From: Poronia punctata
Taxonomy: Eukaryota; Ascomycota; Sordariomycetes; Xylariales; Xylariaceae
Direction of reading: 5' to 3'
DNA length: 64,000 bases
Assembly: GCA_022579005.1 (NCBI GenBank)
Contig: MU401543.1
Coordinates: 62,001 to 126,000, forward strand
Shown: one piece after another, positions 43,454-54,600 of the stretch
How the letters are laid out: each line of letters starts with the position of its first letter
How positions within the stretch are numbered: position 1 is the first letter of the stretch
Notes under the pieces: model-generated
Seen by the model: the letters and a program-made list of their open reading frames with translations, nothing else
Database searches by the model: none
What the model was told of the DNA's origin: nothing
Position numbers and translations under genes: made by a program

Positions 43454-44356
43454 ATGGCGGACCGATCCATGCCCTCGTCTTTTGACGATGATACGTACGT
43501 TATTCCTTTCAACTATATATATGTCTTGTACAAAACCAATTCGCCCTCTTCGCAGCACTAACAAACATTTCGCCACTCCAGAGATTATCAAGAAAACGGA
43601 TACCAGAAAATCAGCCGCAAAATACGAGAAGAACCCCTAATTCCCCTCGGTATGCAATGCAATGCAATGCCCAACAACGCCCCTCCATTCCAACAACAAC
43701 AACAACAATAGCAACAGCTGGCTAACTGACCTTGACATTTCCCAGGTACCGCCCTAACATTAGCCGCCCTCTTCAACGCCTGGCGCGCCATGCGTCGCGG
43801 CGACTCCCGCCAACTGAACCGGATGTTACGAGCGCGCGTCGGCGCCCAGGCCTTCACCGTGCTCGCCATGGTAGCCGGAGGCGCGTACTACGGCGAGGAC
43901 CGGAAGAAGCGGAAAGAGCTGATCAAGCTCGAGGCGGAGCAGCGGGCCGAGGAGAGGAATCAGAAATGGCTCCGCGAGCTAGAGGTCAGAGATGAGGAGG
44001 ATAAGAAGTTGCAGGCTGCCATGAAGAGGAAACGGGAGAGGTTGGAGCAGAAGAGGGCTGGGAAAGGAGGGGTGAAAGAAGGAGAAGAAGAAGGAGACAA
44101 GGGAAAGGAGAGGGATCCGAATATGGCTTCAACGACGACCATCGCGGCGACCCCGGCGACCACGATGACGGAGGTTTCGGGCGAGGGAGGGGAGGCCAAG
44201 GATTCGGCGAAAAAGGAGTCCAAGGTTTTGAGTGCTCTGTCGGAAACAAAGGGGGGGTGGTTTGGTTCCTCCAAGAAGACGGAAAATGCGGCGGAGCAAA
44301 GCGGATCGGATCCGAAACCAGATCCGAAGTCTGATGCGGAGTCACCTAAGAGCTAA
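43454..44356 (+). CDS. RCF1: Respiratory supercomplex factor 1 (HIG1 domain); possible frameshift in exon 2
   Basis: Exon 1 43454-43494, exon 2 43585-43649 (or from 43583), exon 3 43746-44356. Rcf1 is an inner-membrane protein that helps join complexes III and IV; its marks are EEPLIPLGTALTLAALFNAW, RARVGAQAFTVLAMVAGGAYY and a coiled, charged C-terminal half. Exon 2 has a problem. With the acceptor CCAG at 43582, the family-like residues DYQENGYQKISRK appear but the frame then hits TAA; one base is missing near 43,619 relative to the frame that gives IREEPLIPLG. Using the next AG (43584) keeps one open frame throughout (238 aa) but changes about 16 residues before IREEPL. Either a sequence error in the AAA run, a real mutation rescued by acceptor choice, or a damaged gene. 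Confidence 0.82.
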
Positions 44357-44785
44357 GGGACGAATTCCAATCCAATCTATTTCTAGGACGATGCGTCAAG
44401 GAGTATTTCCTGATGACCACACATGCGCTCATAGCATTCTTGCTATCAACCCCCACACATTTGTGTCTACGTGTACCACCAACTGTACCGATATTATGAA
44501 AAAGACGGCTGCCTTTTGATTTCACTAGGGTTGGAGTGAGGGGAAATTATATGCTTGGTTATATCACCGGGGCCACCGAAATTAGCTAAGAATACAAAGG
44601 TCCGGCCCTGATAGCTACGTTTTTATAAAGCACATTCTTTATAGCAATAACAATCTTGTTCCTTGGACATACATGTCGTGTCTAACTCCGCCCCCGTCCA
44701 AAGATTTGTTCCCCCTCCATTCTTTCCGATTTTTGTGACGGGGCCGCGCGGCCGGCAAGTGAGCAAGGCTTTAGCAAGTGGAATA
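44357..44785. other. Convergent intergenic region, RCF1 / RTC5
   Basis: 429 bp of 3' sequence between convergent genes; no feature recognised. Confidence 0.5.
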
Positions 44786-46725
44786 TCAACCCATCGAGCC
44801 TCCACTCCGGTTTGTCCCAATAAGGCCAGCCATTTCGAGGAGAGCTCTATCAGCAGCAATATCCCCTGTGCCCAGGTTGATGCGTCGTCTCGCCTCAGCC
44901 TCTCTGGCCTCCCACTCCCATCTTTCCCTCTGGATTTTGGCTTCCTCGTCGCCGCCACAGCCCCAGACTTCGATATCGTCAATGGAAAACCGCTCTTGGA
45001 AATTGAACCTACGTGATGTGCTCGTAGAGAAGGCGCCCCCTCCCGAGGTATAATCATGATTGAAGACGCCAAATTCGAAACTGGAGTCGATGCATAGCGA
45101 AACAGGACCGAGTGGTCTTATGGGGCTGTGTCGTGAAGAAGAACTCGTCTGGGGCGGTGGGGAGCCAAAGCTGATACCTGGGTGAGCCGAAGGCGATTTT
45201 GTGAAGCACGCATAGTTCCTGTTTAAAGTTGAAGCGGCGAAGACGTCATGGATGGGTGAGAGCTGGAACAAGACCGTCTCATTGTCTCCGAAGCATTCCT
45301 TATTCGTGATCCGCCAGGGCTGTTTTACCAAGGCACCAAATACCACGCGATCGCGTCCAACAGCGCCTCCATGGGAAAATCGCCGGGGAGGTAGTGAATC
45401 GTGGAATACACCTTCCGAACCCCGGCTAGATTCGAGACTATCTAGACGTGTTCCTGACACAAGAAGGATGGTCGGAGCATGCCAGTTAAATACTTTGGTC
45501 TCAAAGCTACCCATGGAGTAACCAGACTCAGAGCCAGAGTACAAAAGTCGCAGTCGGTGGAAGAGGTCTTTGCCATCTATGAAGAAGGACAATTGTGATA
45601 AGACGTTTAGGTTCATTATTTGGCTCTCGCCTTGGCTTTGTAGAAGAGGCGGGGGAGTAGGTGGCACGGCGGCAGGTTTACCATTCTTGTGTTTCGAGAG
45701 ATCCAAATTCTTAGAGAAGAGAAAATGCTCGAACAGCGGGTTGAGACCGTCGAAGAGATGCGGCATGCTGGCAGGAAGGATACGCTGGAACTGAGCGTAA
45801 CTGATGCCGGGAGTTTTCTCCACATCAATGAAGGCGGATAGCACATCCTCGGCAGTCGCCCGAAGACTGTCGAGTGCGCTTCCGGTAACCCTGTCAGCAT
45901 AGGCGGAAAGTCTCTCTTGGGGGCCAAGTGGTGCTACAAGGAGGAGCAGCATGATCAGCCTCCTAAAGTTGTCTGCCGGAATCAAGGCACCGTGTGTAGT
46001 CGCAGAGTGGGAGTCACCCGTCTTGAAGGCATCATCAATAGAAAGTGTATCTAGTGCGGCCAAGACGAGCTCGTCATCGTCATCGCCATCAGCCGAATCA
46101 TCATCGATGTCGTCGCCAACTTGATCAACTGCATAACCAGGAGCAGAGACGCCGGAACCGGTTTGGCTTGCATTTGGGGGCACCGTGGACACTTTCTTCT
46201 CCATCTCGGAGAGCTTACGGTCGTACACGGCTAGGCTTTTGAACAAAAGCTTCCTTCGACTGGTTGCACTCTGTGTAAGCACTCTAGTGTAGCGTTCTGT
46301 CATGATCACAACGACCATGACCATCTGCTCGAAGCCCAGTATGACGGGCGCATCTTGGAGAAAGGGAAATGCGCCGATATATGAGATCATGTGGAATATG
46401 ACGGGGGACACCGAGAGGATATCCGGGAGCTCGAGGAAGCGAGCAATGGTATCCTCTTTGAGATAGCGCACATCATCTCGGACGTCGGCTAGAGATTTGA
46501 AATTATCTTTGAAGGAAAACAACTCTAGAGGTTCGTAGCATCTACGTGCAAACCTATCAGCCTGTAAGAGTAAGAGCAAGTCAGTAACCGGTAGGCCTAG
46601 CCAGATGACTAGCCAGAGGTTTATTATATCTTTATAAGTGTGGCGCTGGCGATGCGGCGTACTAGATATGCTGTAAGCTCAGCTTTCGAGGCATGCGAAA
46701 CCTCGTGCGAAGGGGTTTGACCCAT
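44786..46725 (-). CDS. RTC5: RTC5-like TLDc-domain protein
   Basis: Exons 46663-46725 and 44786-46561, 612 aa; 101-nt intron (GTACGC donor, CTTACAG acceptor). The first exon encodes MGQTPSHEVSHASKAELTAYL, starting Met-Gly as in a myristoylated protein, and joins ADRFARRCYEPLELFSFKDN. The N-terminal half matches fungal Rtc5 (KEDTIARFLELPD, FHMISYIGAFPF). An acidic Asp-rich insert (DDIDDDSADGDDDD) separates it from the TLDc fold (LSQLSFFIDGKDLFHRLRLL, ETKVFNWHAPTILLVSG, NYACFTKSP, FSIDDIEVWGCGG). Rtc5 in yeast binds the vacuolar V-ATPase and promotes its disassembly; the old name comes from a telomere-capping screen. The C-terminal basic helix (AKIQRERWEWEAREAEARRR) is typical. Confidence 0.9.
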
Positions 46726-47348
46726 GGTTTGGTGTTATCTGGAGTGAAAAAGGCCATATAAAGCCATGTCGAAGTCAAAGGTTCACATACTGCCCTTGAT
46801 AAGGTTCGAGAAGCTTTGTCAGTAATGATACCAAACCGTGTCACCAACGGTTGGAAGCTGCCTAAGAGGTAATGTACTCTTTTATAGCGAGCACAACACG
46901 TAATAATAGTAGGTACTTCACCGAGGTCCTGTCAGGGTAGGTACCTTGGTTATAGGGATTCTATCAGGTAATGTAAGCACTTACTGACCAAATTATACCC
47001 CGATGTGACGTAAAACCCAGGCCAGCTTCAGTTGTATGTACTGTACTAGATCTAAATACGCACGATACGGCCACAACGGCTTGCCTGGATGGGCAAGCAA
47101 AACCTCCTAGTCTGGGCGAGCTAACAAAGTCGCACCAAGATTGGATCTTGACTACAAGTAGCTAATAAAAGGTAGCTACCGGGCGGGACCCCACCAACCC
47201 AGTGCACTACGGCCAAACTTGGATGTCGCGTACCTACGTGCGTATTATGTACGAGTACATTGCACCCTTCGGTTTGAAGTTATCGCAAACTGCCAACCTG
47301 TACCGATCCCATTGAAATTGTCGCAGACTGCGACAAAGCCACGTCAAG
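46726..47348. promoter_or_regulatory. Divergent promoter region, RTC5 / PP4R2
   Basis: 623 bp between divergent ATGs. Contains GTACGAGTAC at about 47,249 and GTAGGTACC words. No recognised site. Confidence 0.45.
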
Positions 47349-49169
47349 ATGATGGAGATCGACGAGGAAGAGATTCTGAGGAGTCTTGTAGCCGGCGGTT
47401 CTATGGATTAGTGAGTTCTAACCCTATGCCCATCATCTCGTGCTCTCGACTTTCGAAGCTAACCATCGCGCTCTTGTCAGCTCAGCCTGGCCTGGCCTGT
47501 TGACCTATATTGTCGCGCGAATCGAGAAGGTTCTCTTTCCCGACTTTGGAACCTCAGACTTCCCAGGGAAGCGCTAACGGCTGGATCACAGATTGCCCAC
47601 GAAGAATTTCCTATACCTAACCTCCCACCACCACCGCCGGCCCCGCGGCTGCTTCCTCCGACGACTGTCCCTTCGTCTATCCCGCAAGCGCGAGCTGCGG
47701 ACATATCAGAAAACGCCCTGCCTGCCCTGCCCGCCCTGCCGTCATCACCTACCGATCCTCATACAGCAAGCTCTTCACCCGACACGAACAAGGAGAACAA
47801 ACCCATCGTGCCACCGTCTACCGTGGCACCACCACCATCTACGTCGGCACCCGTCTCTTCGACTCCCCTCCCACCAGGCACCCTCCCACCACAGATCGCG
47901 TCCATGCTCTCCGAGGTCACATCCTATCTCTCTTCCACATTTACTAAATACCCACCGCATACGATACAGCGCATCTCGGAGCTGGTGGTAACCCCCAAGC
48001 AACACTACAAATCAGTGATTTCCTATCTTCATGCGCTGGACCGCGTTGTGCACGTCACGTCGGGGATAAATATATACCCCTTGCCTGCTACGTTCACAGA
48101 GGTACCAGGCTCCATGTCAAATGGCGTATTGGACACTTCCGTTCGCCCGTCATCGTGGGCCGCCCCAGGTAGCGATGAAGCGCTAGGCGGCGCCCTTCTC
48201 ACACCCATCCCCTGGGTGCAGCATAACCACCGAGCGATGACAAGTTCCCCGTCCCCAGAGGCGCAAGCCACGGCACTAAATCAAGATGCACCTGCGGAAC
48301 TCGAGGGGGAGGTGCGCACGGAGAGCACCGAAACCATCGACGGTCCCAATGGCGTGGGCAGCATCGAGACGGTCTCAGTATCGGTGAATGGCATCCCATC
48401 AATGGGGGCCCGGGGTATTGGAGTAACCCAAGGTGAGTTATTACGACAGGAGCAACGGGCGGGTGTTGTTCCCGTTAGTCAGCTCGTGCCTAGTCATCAC
48501 GTCCAGACAGGATCCAATGCAAGCGCGGCGGCACAACAGCAGCAGCAACAGCAGATTCAAGCTCGCATCCAACAACAGCACCAACGAGCACTAGCACAGT
48601 CCCAAATCCAACCCCGAATCTCTTCTTCAGAAGAATCGCCTGACTCACCGAGCTCAGCAACCGATGCGGCCTCCTCGACGACGCCGTCCTCGGCCACTCT
48701 CGAAGCAGAGAGTACGGATGCTGCTGCTGCTGCCAACGACGATGATGATGACCCGGCGGTCAAGATCTCGTCTGTTCACAGCAACAATCCCGATGAAGAC
48801 GAAAAGCCGCACGCGTGTGGCCCTGAAAATATCGGTGCAGATGACGTTGGTCCACAGAGCGTCACAACATCCTCTCTCTCATCATCCGGCGCGGCTAGCG
48901 GCATGATGCAAGGGATCGATCTCCAAGCCGCTGTGGGCCGAAAGGCCATGGATGTCTCATCATCTGCTTCAAAGGACGAAGACGGGAAAGACAAGGATGT
49001 CGTTGCTGTTGGAGAGGAACAGCAACAACCAAAGACACCCAAGCGCGACGCCGAAGACGACCACTCCGAGGCCCCAGCTAGCAAGAAGGTGAAAGAGGAC
49101 CCGGCCGGCGACACGAAAATGGGAGAAGCGAACGAAGAATCCAAGGAGACAGATGCGATGGTTACTTGA
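47349..49169 (+). CDS. PSY4: Protein phosphatase 4 regulatory subunit 2 (PPP4R2/Psy4)
   Basis: Exons 47349-47410, 47481-47529 and 47592-49169, 562 aa. Exon 1 gives MMEIDEEEILRSLVAGGSMD, exon 2 YSAWPGLLTYIVARIEK and exon 3 IAHEEFPIPNLPPPPP, so the PP4R2 N-terminal helices are rebuilt across two introns (GTGAGT/TGTCAG; GTTCTC/CACAG with GCTAAC branch). FTKYPPHTIQRISELVVTPK then HYKSVISYLHALDRVVHVTS is the core signature. The rest is disordered and acidic, with a polyglutamine run (QQQQQQQ, near 48,536) and a KKVKED nuclear-type patch. PP4R2 targets the PP4 catalytic subunit to nuclear substrates, notably phosphorylated H2A, to end the DNA-damage checkpoint. A second Met directly follows the first and either may start. 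Confidence 0.88.
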
Positions 49170-50656
49170 CGACTAACTTAGGTAAATGGCTAAAAAAGAA
49201 ATATTTCTCGCTTCCTTCTCTTCACGCCTTACCTACCTACCTACTCCACCTATCTAGAAATTTCATGACCGGGACCATGTCTACTCTTATACAACAAGGT
49301 CTGCTATGGGAAAGGAAATAGTAGGGAGACGACGCTAACTGGAACGTTGGTCTCATATCGGTTACTCGCAGGCAGGAGATGAAAAAGGGGTGAAGTTCGA
49401 AAGAAAGAAAGCTATTTCTACCATTCGAATTGAACAACTGGAAATCGATTTCACAGGTGTTTGCGCGGCGGCGTCTTGGCGAAAAATACTGGTCATTGAT
49501 TCATTGATTTATTGATGAGGAAGGGGGTCACTCCAGCTAGCTCAGGGCGGGAACGGGATGAAATGGAATGGGATGGGCATCTCGGATTTGTTGCTGTACT
49601 GTTTGTTGCCTAATATAACTGAGCTGAACTCTTGGTCACTTGTTTTATATATGTATGCATATGCATTATACTCGTCTTCTGTCGAGATTACGAGGGAGTC
49701 GACGAAAATGATCGAGTTGGACTTGATATATCGTCGTGATTATCAGTTCGTACGTACGGGAGGTCATAAACACTTTGGAATTTGACCTCCTACCTAGTGG
49801 TACGGCTTGTTGATAAATCTGAAGAAAAAGTCCTGGTCATTTTCATAGGTAGCGAGATATACAGCTGCAACCTACCAGAACCAGTAATAAGGTACGTAGC
49901 TATTATATCGTCTCACCCGATGGCTCTTTACTTTACATGTTGATGCCACCCCGAAATCATCAGGAACCTAATGTATGTATATTGCTTAGAAAGGATATAA
50001 AAGAGAATGTCTAATGCGTTGTGCTTGCAGTTATTTATTTGAAGGGGTCGTTACTCCCTTTACACTCCCCTATTCGGGTAGCAACCCCCTTTTACATCAA
50101 ACCTTAAAAGGTGTTAGGTCATGTACCTATAAATTCCGTTTACGCAGCAAGAGAGATACATACATAGGGAATGCATCACCTTGTTTTCCCACTTTTGATC
50201 CCCCTTGTAGATCTCCTACCTATCTTTTCTTATATAAGGTACTCTGAGTATACGGTCAAGCAGCCAGAAAAGCAGGCCAACAGCAGATACGGGATTGTCA
50301 TATCCCTAATACCTACATACATGTGTCATCACCAGGTCATAGATCATGTATCTATAGAGGTAACTCGGAGGCAGGTACCACACAGAAGATAGACATGTAC
50401 CTACATTAGTACGTACGACCAGGCCTATATCTGCGGCATACCTAGTCAGATAGTATTGGGAGATTCCCTCCAATCTATTAATTATATTCCACTTCACTCA
50501 CAGATTGCAGTGGTAGCTCATTGTGCGATATCACCTCAACCAGGGTCTTTTCAAGAACCAAACCAGGAGCTTTGTCCAAGATCCCAAACCAGTACCAAGG
50601 TTCCACCACCAGGGATTAACCCACATTATCCCACCATCCGGGCACGAGCCCCCCCC
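49170..50656. other. Intergenic region downstream of PP4R2
   Basis: 1.5 kb; PP4R2 3' UTR at the left. TACCTAC tandem words at 49,230-49,242. No supportable gene until the tentative one at 50,657. Confidence 0.45.
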
Positions 50657-51343
50657 ATGTCACAGGCAGCTAAGAAACTCCTTTCTCGGTGCTGTTTTTC
50701 AACAGCCTCGAAGCTCGAAGCGAAACGGAACAAAGCGCAGCCGACCTCAACGCATAGAGCACGCGGGTACTGGTAGATAACGTTGCCCTCGTTATCTTGC
50801 ATTGCAAGACCATTAGCACCGAGCTTAAGTCAATCACAGCGGTTTGAAGAAGAACCGAAGCGGTACTGTAAGATTAACGCCTGCTTAGTACTAGCTTTGC
50901 GTCAGCTTTAAAAAAGCAACAAAAAAAGGAGCACCTTCTCAATTTGTGGAGGAGAGGCAAATGTTTATGCTTCGGAGACACGCTCGTCCAAATAACAACG
51001 CAGTAAGTTAAACCTATCATTACGATAGAGCAAGGCTAATTTTTAATAGAGCCAAGAAAAGTTTAATAAATAGCGCTGCGCTATTTACTTCATTTGTGGT
51101 AATGCTTGCTATACCGCTTAGTGCGCGGCTCGCTGCTACTTTAAGATAGAGATGCAGGCAATTTTTCGGGAGCACCTTGGTGCTCAGGCTGAGCACGATA
51201 TGGAGGGATATCCAGTTTTTCCCGGCGTCTATAAGTTAGGTAGTTCCGGTGGCGATGAGACTCGTCTGGTGGTGCCCGGAATGGGCGGTAGCAATGCGCC
51301 GGCGAGCGCGGATCGTATTATGGGAGTTTTAAAAGGAATCTGA
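50657..51343 (+). CDS. Tentative small protein with mitochondrial-type presequence
   Basis: Proposed exons 50657-50766, 50906-51002 and 51146-51343, 134 aa. I do not recognise the family. Exon 1 reads MSQAAKKLLSRCCFSTASKL, a basic amphipathic start like a mitochondrial presequence. Exon 2 reads FKKATKKGAPSQFVEERQMF and then MLRRHARPNNNA before a clean GTAAGT. Exon 3 reads IEMQAIFREHLGAQAEHDM, EGYPVFPGVYKLG and ends GVLKGI-TGA. All three join in frame with GT/AG sites (GTACTG/CGTCAG and GTAAGT/TTAAG; an AGAG acceptor 6 nt later also works). The intron between exons 2 and 3 holds a near-perfect palindrome. Support is frame continuity and protein-like composition only; a chance assembly of ORFs is possible. 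Confidence 0.4.
51067..51087. repeat. 21-bp near-perfect palindrome
   Basis: Ten-base arms TAAATAGCGC and GCGCTATTTA around one T. It lies in the proposed second intron of the tentative gene. It could form a hairpin or be a dyad binding site. Confidence 0.7.
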
Positions 51344-51688
51344 CGAACTGTCGTCCTTATCACGTGACTTAAACGTGCCACTATTGCTTCCCACGTGACT
51401 CGCTGCCTTTCCAGCTTTGTCTCTGGTTTCTTGTTTTCAAACTGCGAAAATTTTCGCAGGGCTGAGATATCATCAACAACGGATATAAGACTGAGAGGCT
51501 ATGAAGCTCTAGGAGTTCCCCCTTGCATAAAATGGAAATGAACGCCTTGCTGTGAAGAAATGATAAGATGTAGCTACAATATCCTCCAGACCAGTGAACG
51601 CCGTCCTGATACCAATAAAACCCCCCGATGAAAAAGCAAAAACCAGACAGCCAAGCTACGGCGCCAGAAACCGAAAGTGTAGGATGGC
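51344..51688. other. Short convergent region, tentative gene / RAD50
   Basis: 345 bp. Two CACGTGACT words (about 51,361 and 51,393) are E-box-like. RAD50 3' end at the right. No gene. Confidence 0.5.
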
Positions 51689-54600
51689 TCAGACAATGGT
51701 GGCAATGCTCTCTCGAGTAATCCGACTGTTCTGTTTCTCGTCACGGCTGACACGCCAAAAGTCATCACAGAAATCAGAGCAACGCATGTGTCGGAGGAAT
51801 TCCTCGTCGTGGGTGATGACAATGAGCTGAAAGTTACTCTGAGCACGGCGGACCTTGATGATATTATGCAGAGACTCGGCCAGGGACTTGATGTTATCGC
51901 TATCAAGGTTCGTTGTCGGCTCGTCGAGGGCGATTAGTCCGCAGCCGATGCCGAAAGACTCGGCCAGCGCAAGTCGGATGATGATAGACGCAAGCACTTT
52001 CTGACCCGCCGAACACCGACCGCGCATGTCCATCTCGGTGTCCTGCTTCACCATGCATACGCGATAGTTGTAGGAGCTACGTCCGCCAGTCGCCTCGCTG
52101 TCCGACCTGATCAGGATGGTGTCGATGTCCGTGCCCTGGTAGGTGGTCTGCCATAGCTCGCCCGCAATCCGGTTGACCTCCTCCATCTTCATGGCGTGGT
52201 ATCGCATGATGGCGTTGTTCAAAGCCGTACTGTACCGACCAAGGTCCTCGATAGCCGCCTTGGTCGTCTCGACCCTGATATGCGTCTCACGGTATTGTTG
52301 AGCGGCAAACCGGTAATCCGTCTCCCACTCTCTCAGCAGGTTGGCCAGTTCCTCATCCTTGGATCTCATTGTGCCCATCACCGTACCCCGTTCAGCGTTC
52401 TTCAGATGGCGTTGGGACTCGAAATACTCGGCTTCCGCCTCGAGCCGTTCGTAATCCTCGTGCGCTCTACGAGATTCCAACTCGACAACTGCCCGCTTCA
52501 GCGTGTCCATGTCACGTGCAGCTTTCCGATAAGTGAGATTCTCCGTTATGTTCTTCTTCTTCCCGTCACTGCGTGCCATCTCTTCCTTCATCTTGTTGGA
52601 GCGCGCAACTAGAGAATTCATGTCCTCGTCGACACGTTTGATCGTCTTTTCGAGCGTTTGAATGGCCTGCTCGTTGGCTTTAAGATTTTCGGGTCCCCCA
52701 CGGTTCAGATAGTCTCGAATGTCATCGTCGATCCTCTTCAACTCGCTCACAGAAGAAGCGAGTCCATCCCGTTCCCCAGCCACTTTCTTCTCCTTCTCAC
52801 GCCCTCTCTGTAGGATGTCGTCCCGAATGGCGCGTGCTTTGGAGATTTCGGGCTCAACGGATTCCAGGTCCTTATCTGCGCCCTGGATGATTTCTTTCTG
52901 CCTTGCGATATCTTCTCTCTGCGCTTGTATTTGAGCTTGGTAGTCTTTCTTCTTCTCAAGCTGCCTAACGGCGTGACTCAGTTTGTTCCTCAACTCGCTG
53001 CGGTCCAGTTCAAGTGCGCTGACGGCATCTCGCATACGTTGCTTCTCGCCCGAAAGATGGTTGATCTTGTTCTTTACCACTTTTAGTTGTTCCCCACACT
53101 GAGACTGTAGGTCGTTGATCTCCTGCGTGGTTCTGACGGAGCCGCTAGACTGTTGTTGGGACTCAATTCGCTCTACGTGGGCTTCGGCCTCTTCGATGTC
53201 CCTGTGAGTCTGGGAGATGCTGATGACCGTCTTACTCATAGACTCAAAGTCCTCTCGTTGCTCCTGTTTCACGCGAACGGCGTCATCCAACTCCTCCAAG
53301 CGGCGAAGCGTCATCGTCTCTTTGTCCTGCACTTCAGTCTGTTCCTTGTCCGCTTCCTTCTTTTCCACGAGTAGGCGCTCATACGTGTCATATTGGGGAC
53401 GGACTCCCCGGAGCTCCTCCAAGAGCTCCTCAGTCTCGCGTAGCTCCTTTTCCAGGTCGTTTTTGCCAAACTGTTCGAGGACGGCTTTGATCTTGGCCGC
53501 CAATCGTGACTTTTCGCTTGCGTTTGTAAACCCTCGCTCGCAAAGTTCGCATTTGTTCTTCACCACCATGGTCCTCTGGCAGTCGGCATAGTATTTGCTC
53601 ATCTCCATGGATAAGGAGCAGTCGTTCTTCATGATCTCAATGTCTCTCTCGAGACGATCGATCTCTGGCGAAAGGGCATCGATGTCCAACTGCGCATCTG
53701 GGTCTACCTTTTGCAGCGCTGCGATGACTGATGATCGGCATCTCGCCATGTCTCCTTCACGCCTCTTCTTCTTTTCTTTCAGGTTAGTAAGGTTGGATTG
53801 GATCGTTTTCAGCTGCTGTAAGAACTCATCTCGTTTACGGGATGCTTCACTGAATGTCTGAGTCTTGAGTTGCAAGCCTTTCTGGAACTCCCGTTCGATC
53901 GTAGCAGGGTCCCAGTCCCGGCCCACCAAGGCCGATAGCTTGTCGTTCCATGTAGCTTTCAGAGTAGCAAATCTTTTCCTCTTCTCCTGGAGCTCTTCTT
54001 TGCGAACCTCCAGCTGGGCTCGGTCAGAAAGAAGACGCGTTGATTCCACTAGCTCGCGACTCAGCCTGCTACTCTCACCCTCGAGTTGCTGTAAAAGCGC
54101 CTCCTCTTGCTGTATTTTGCGGTCGAAATCGGCGTTTTGAAGATCTTGCGACGACTGCCGGAACCGCTGCTCGAGGTCCTTGGCTTCCGCATCCAGGATT
54201 GCTTTGGCACCTTCGTCCACCTCGACCGTATTCAAATCCCGCTGTAGAGAGGTAATGCTCTTCTCACAAGCCGTTATTCTCTGCTTTGCATAGACGCGAT
54301 TCTGCATGTATCTTGATTTCTGTCCTTCCAACTCTGTAATGACAGCTGTTTGGCTGTCTATCTCATTTGCATTATCAGCCTGCAAGCGCTCAAGCTCGCG
54401 CCTCTTGTCGGCTAGCAGCTTCTGTATCCGCTCGTAGAATGCCTGCACTTTCCGATCGTCTAGGTTGCCGTCAAACCCCCGAATACTATGTAGTTGGGCA
54501 GCTTGCTGCACGAGCTCGGTCCGTAGAACCAGTTGTCGTTCATATTTTGCCTGGTCAGACTGGTGTCTGCCGTGCTCTGCCAGTTTCTCCGACAGATGCT

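Noticed and set aside
43298..43869. Two minus-strand ORFs over the 5' half of RCF1
   Set aside because: Shadows of the plus-strand exons and introns; no domain.
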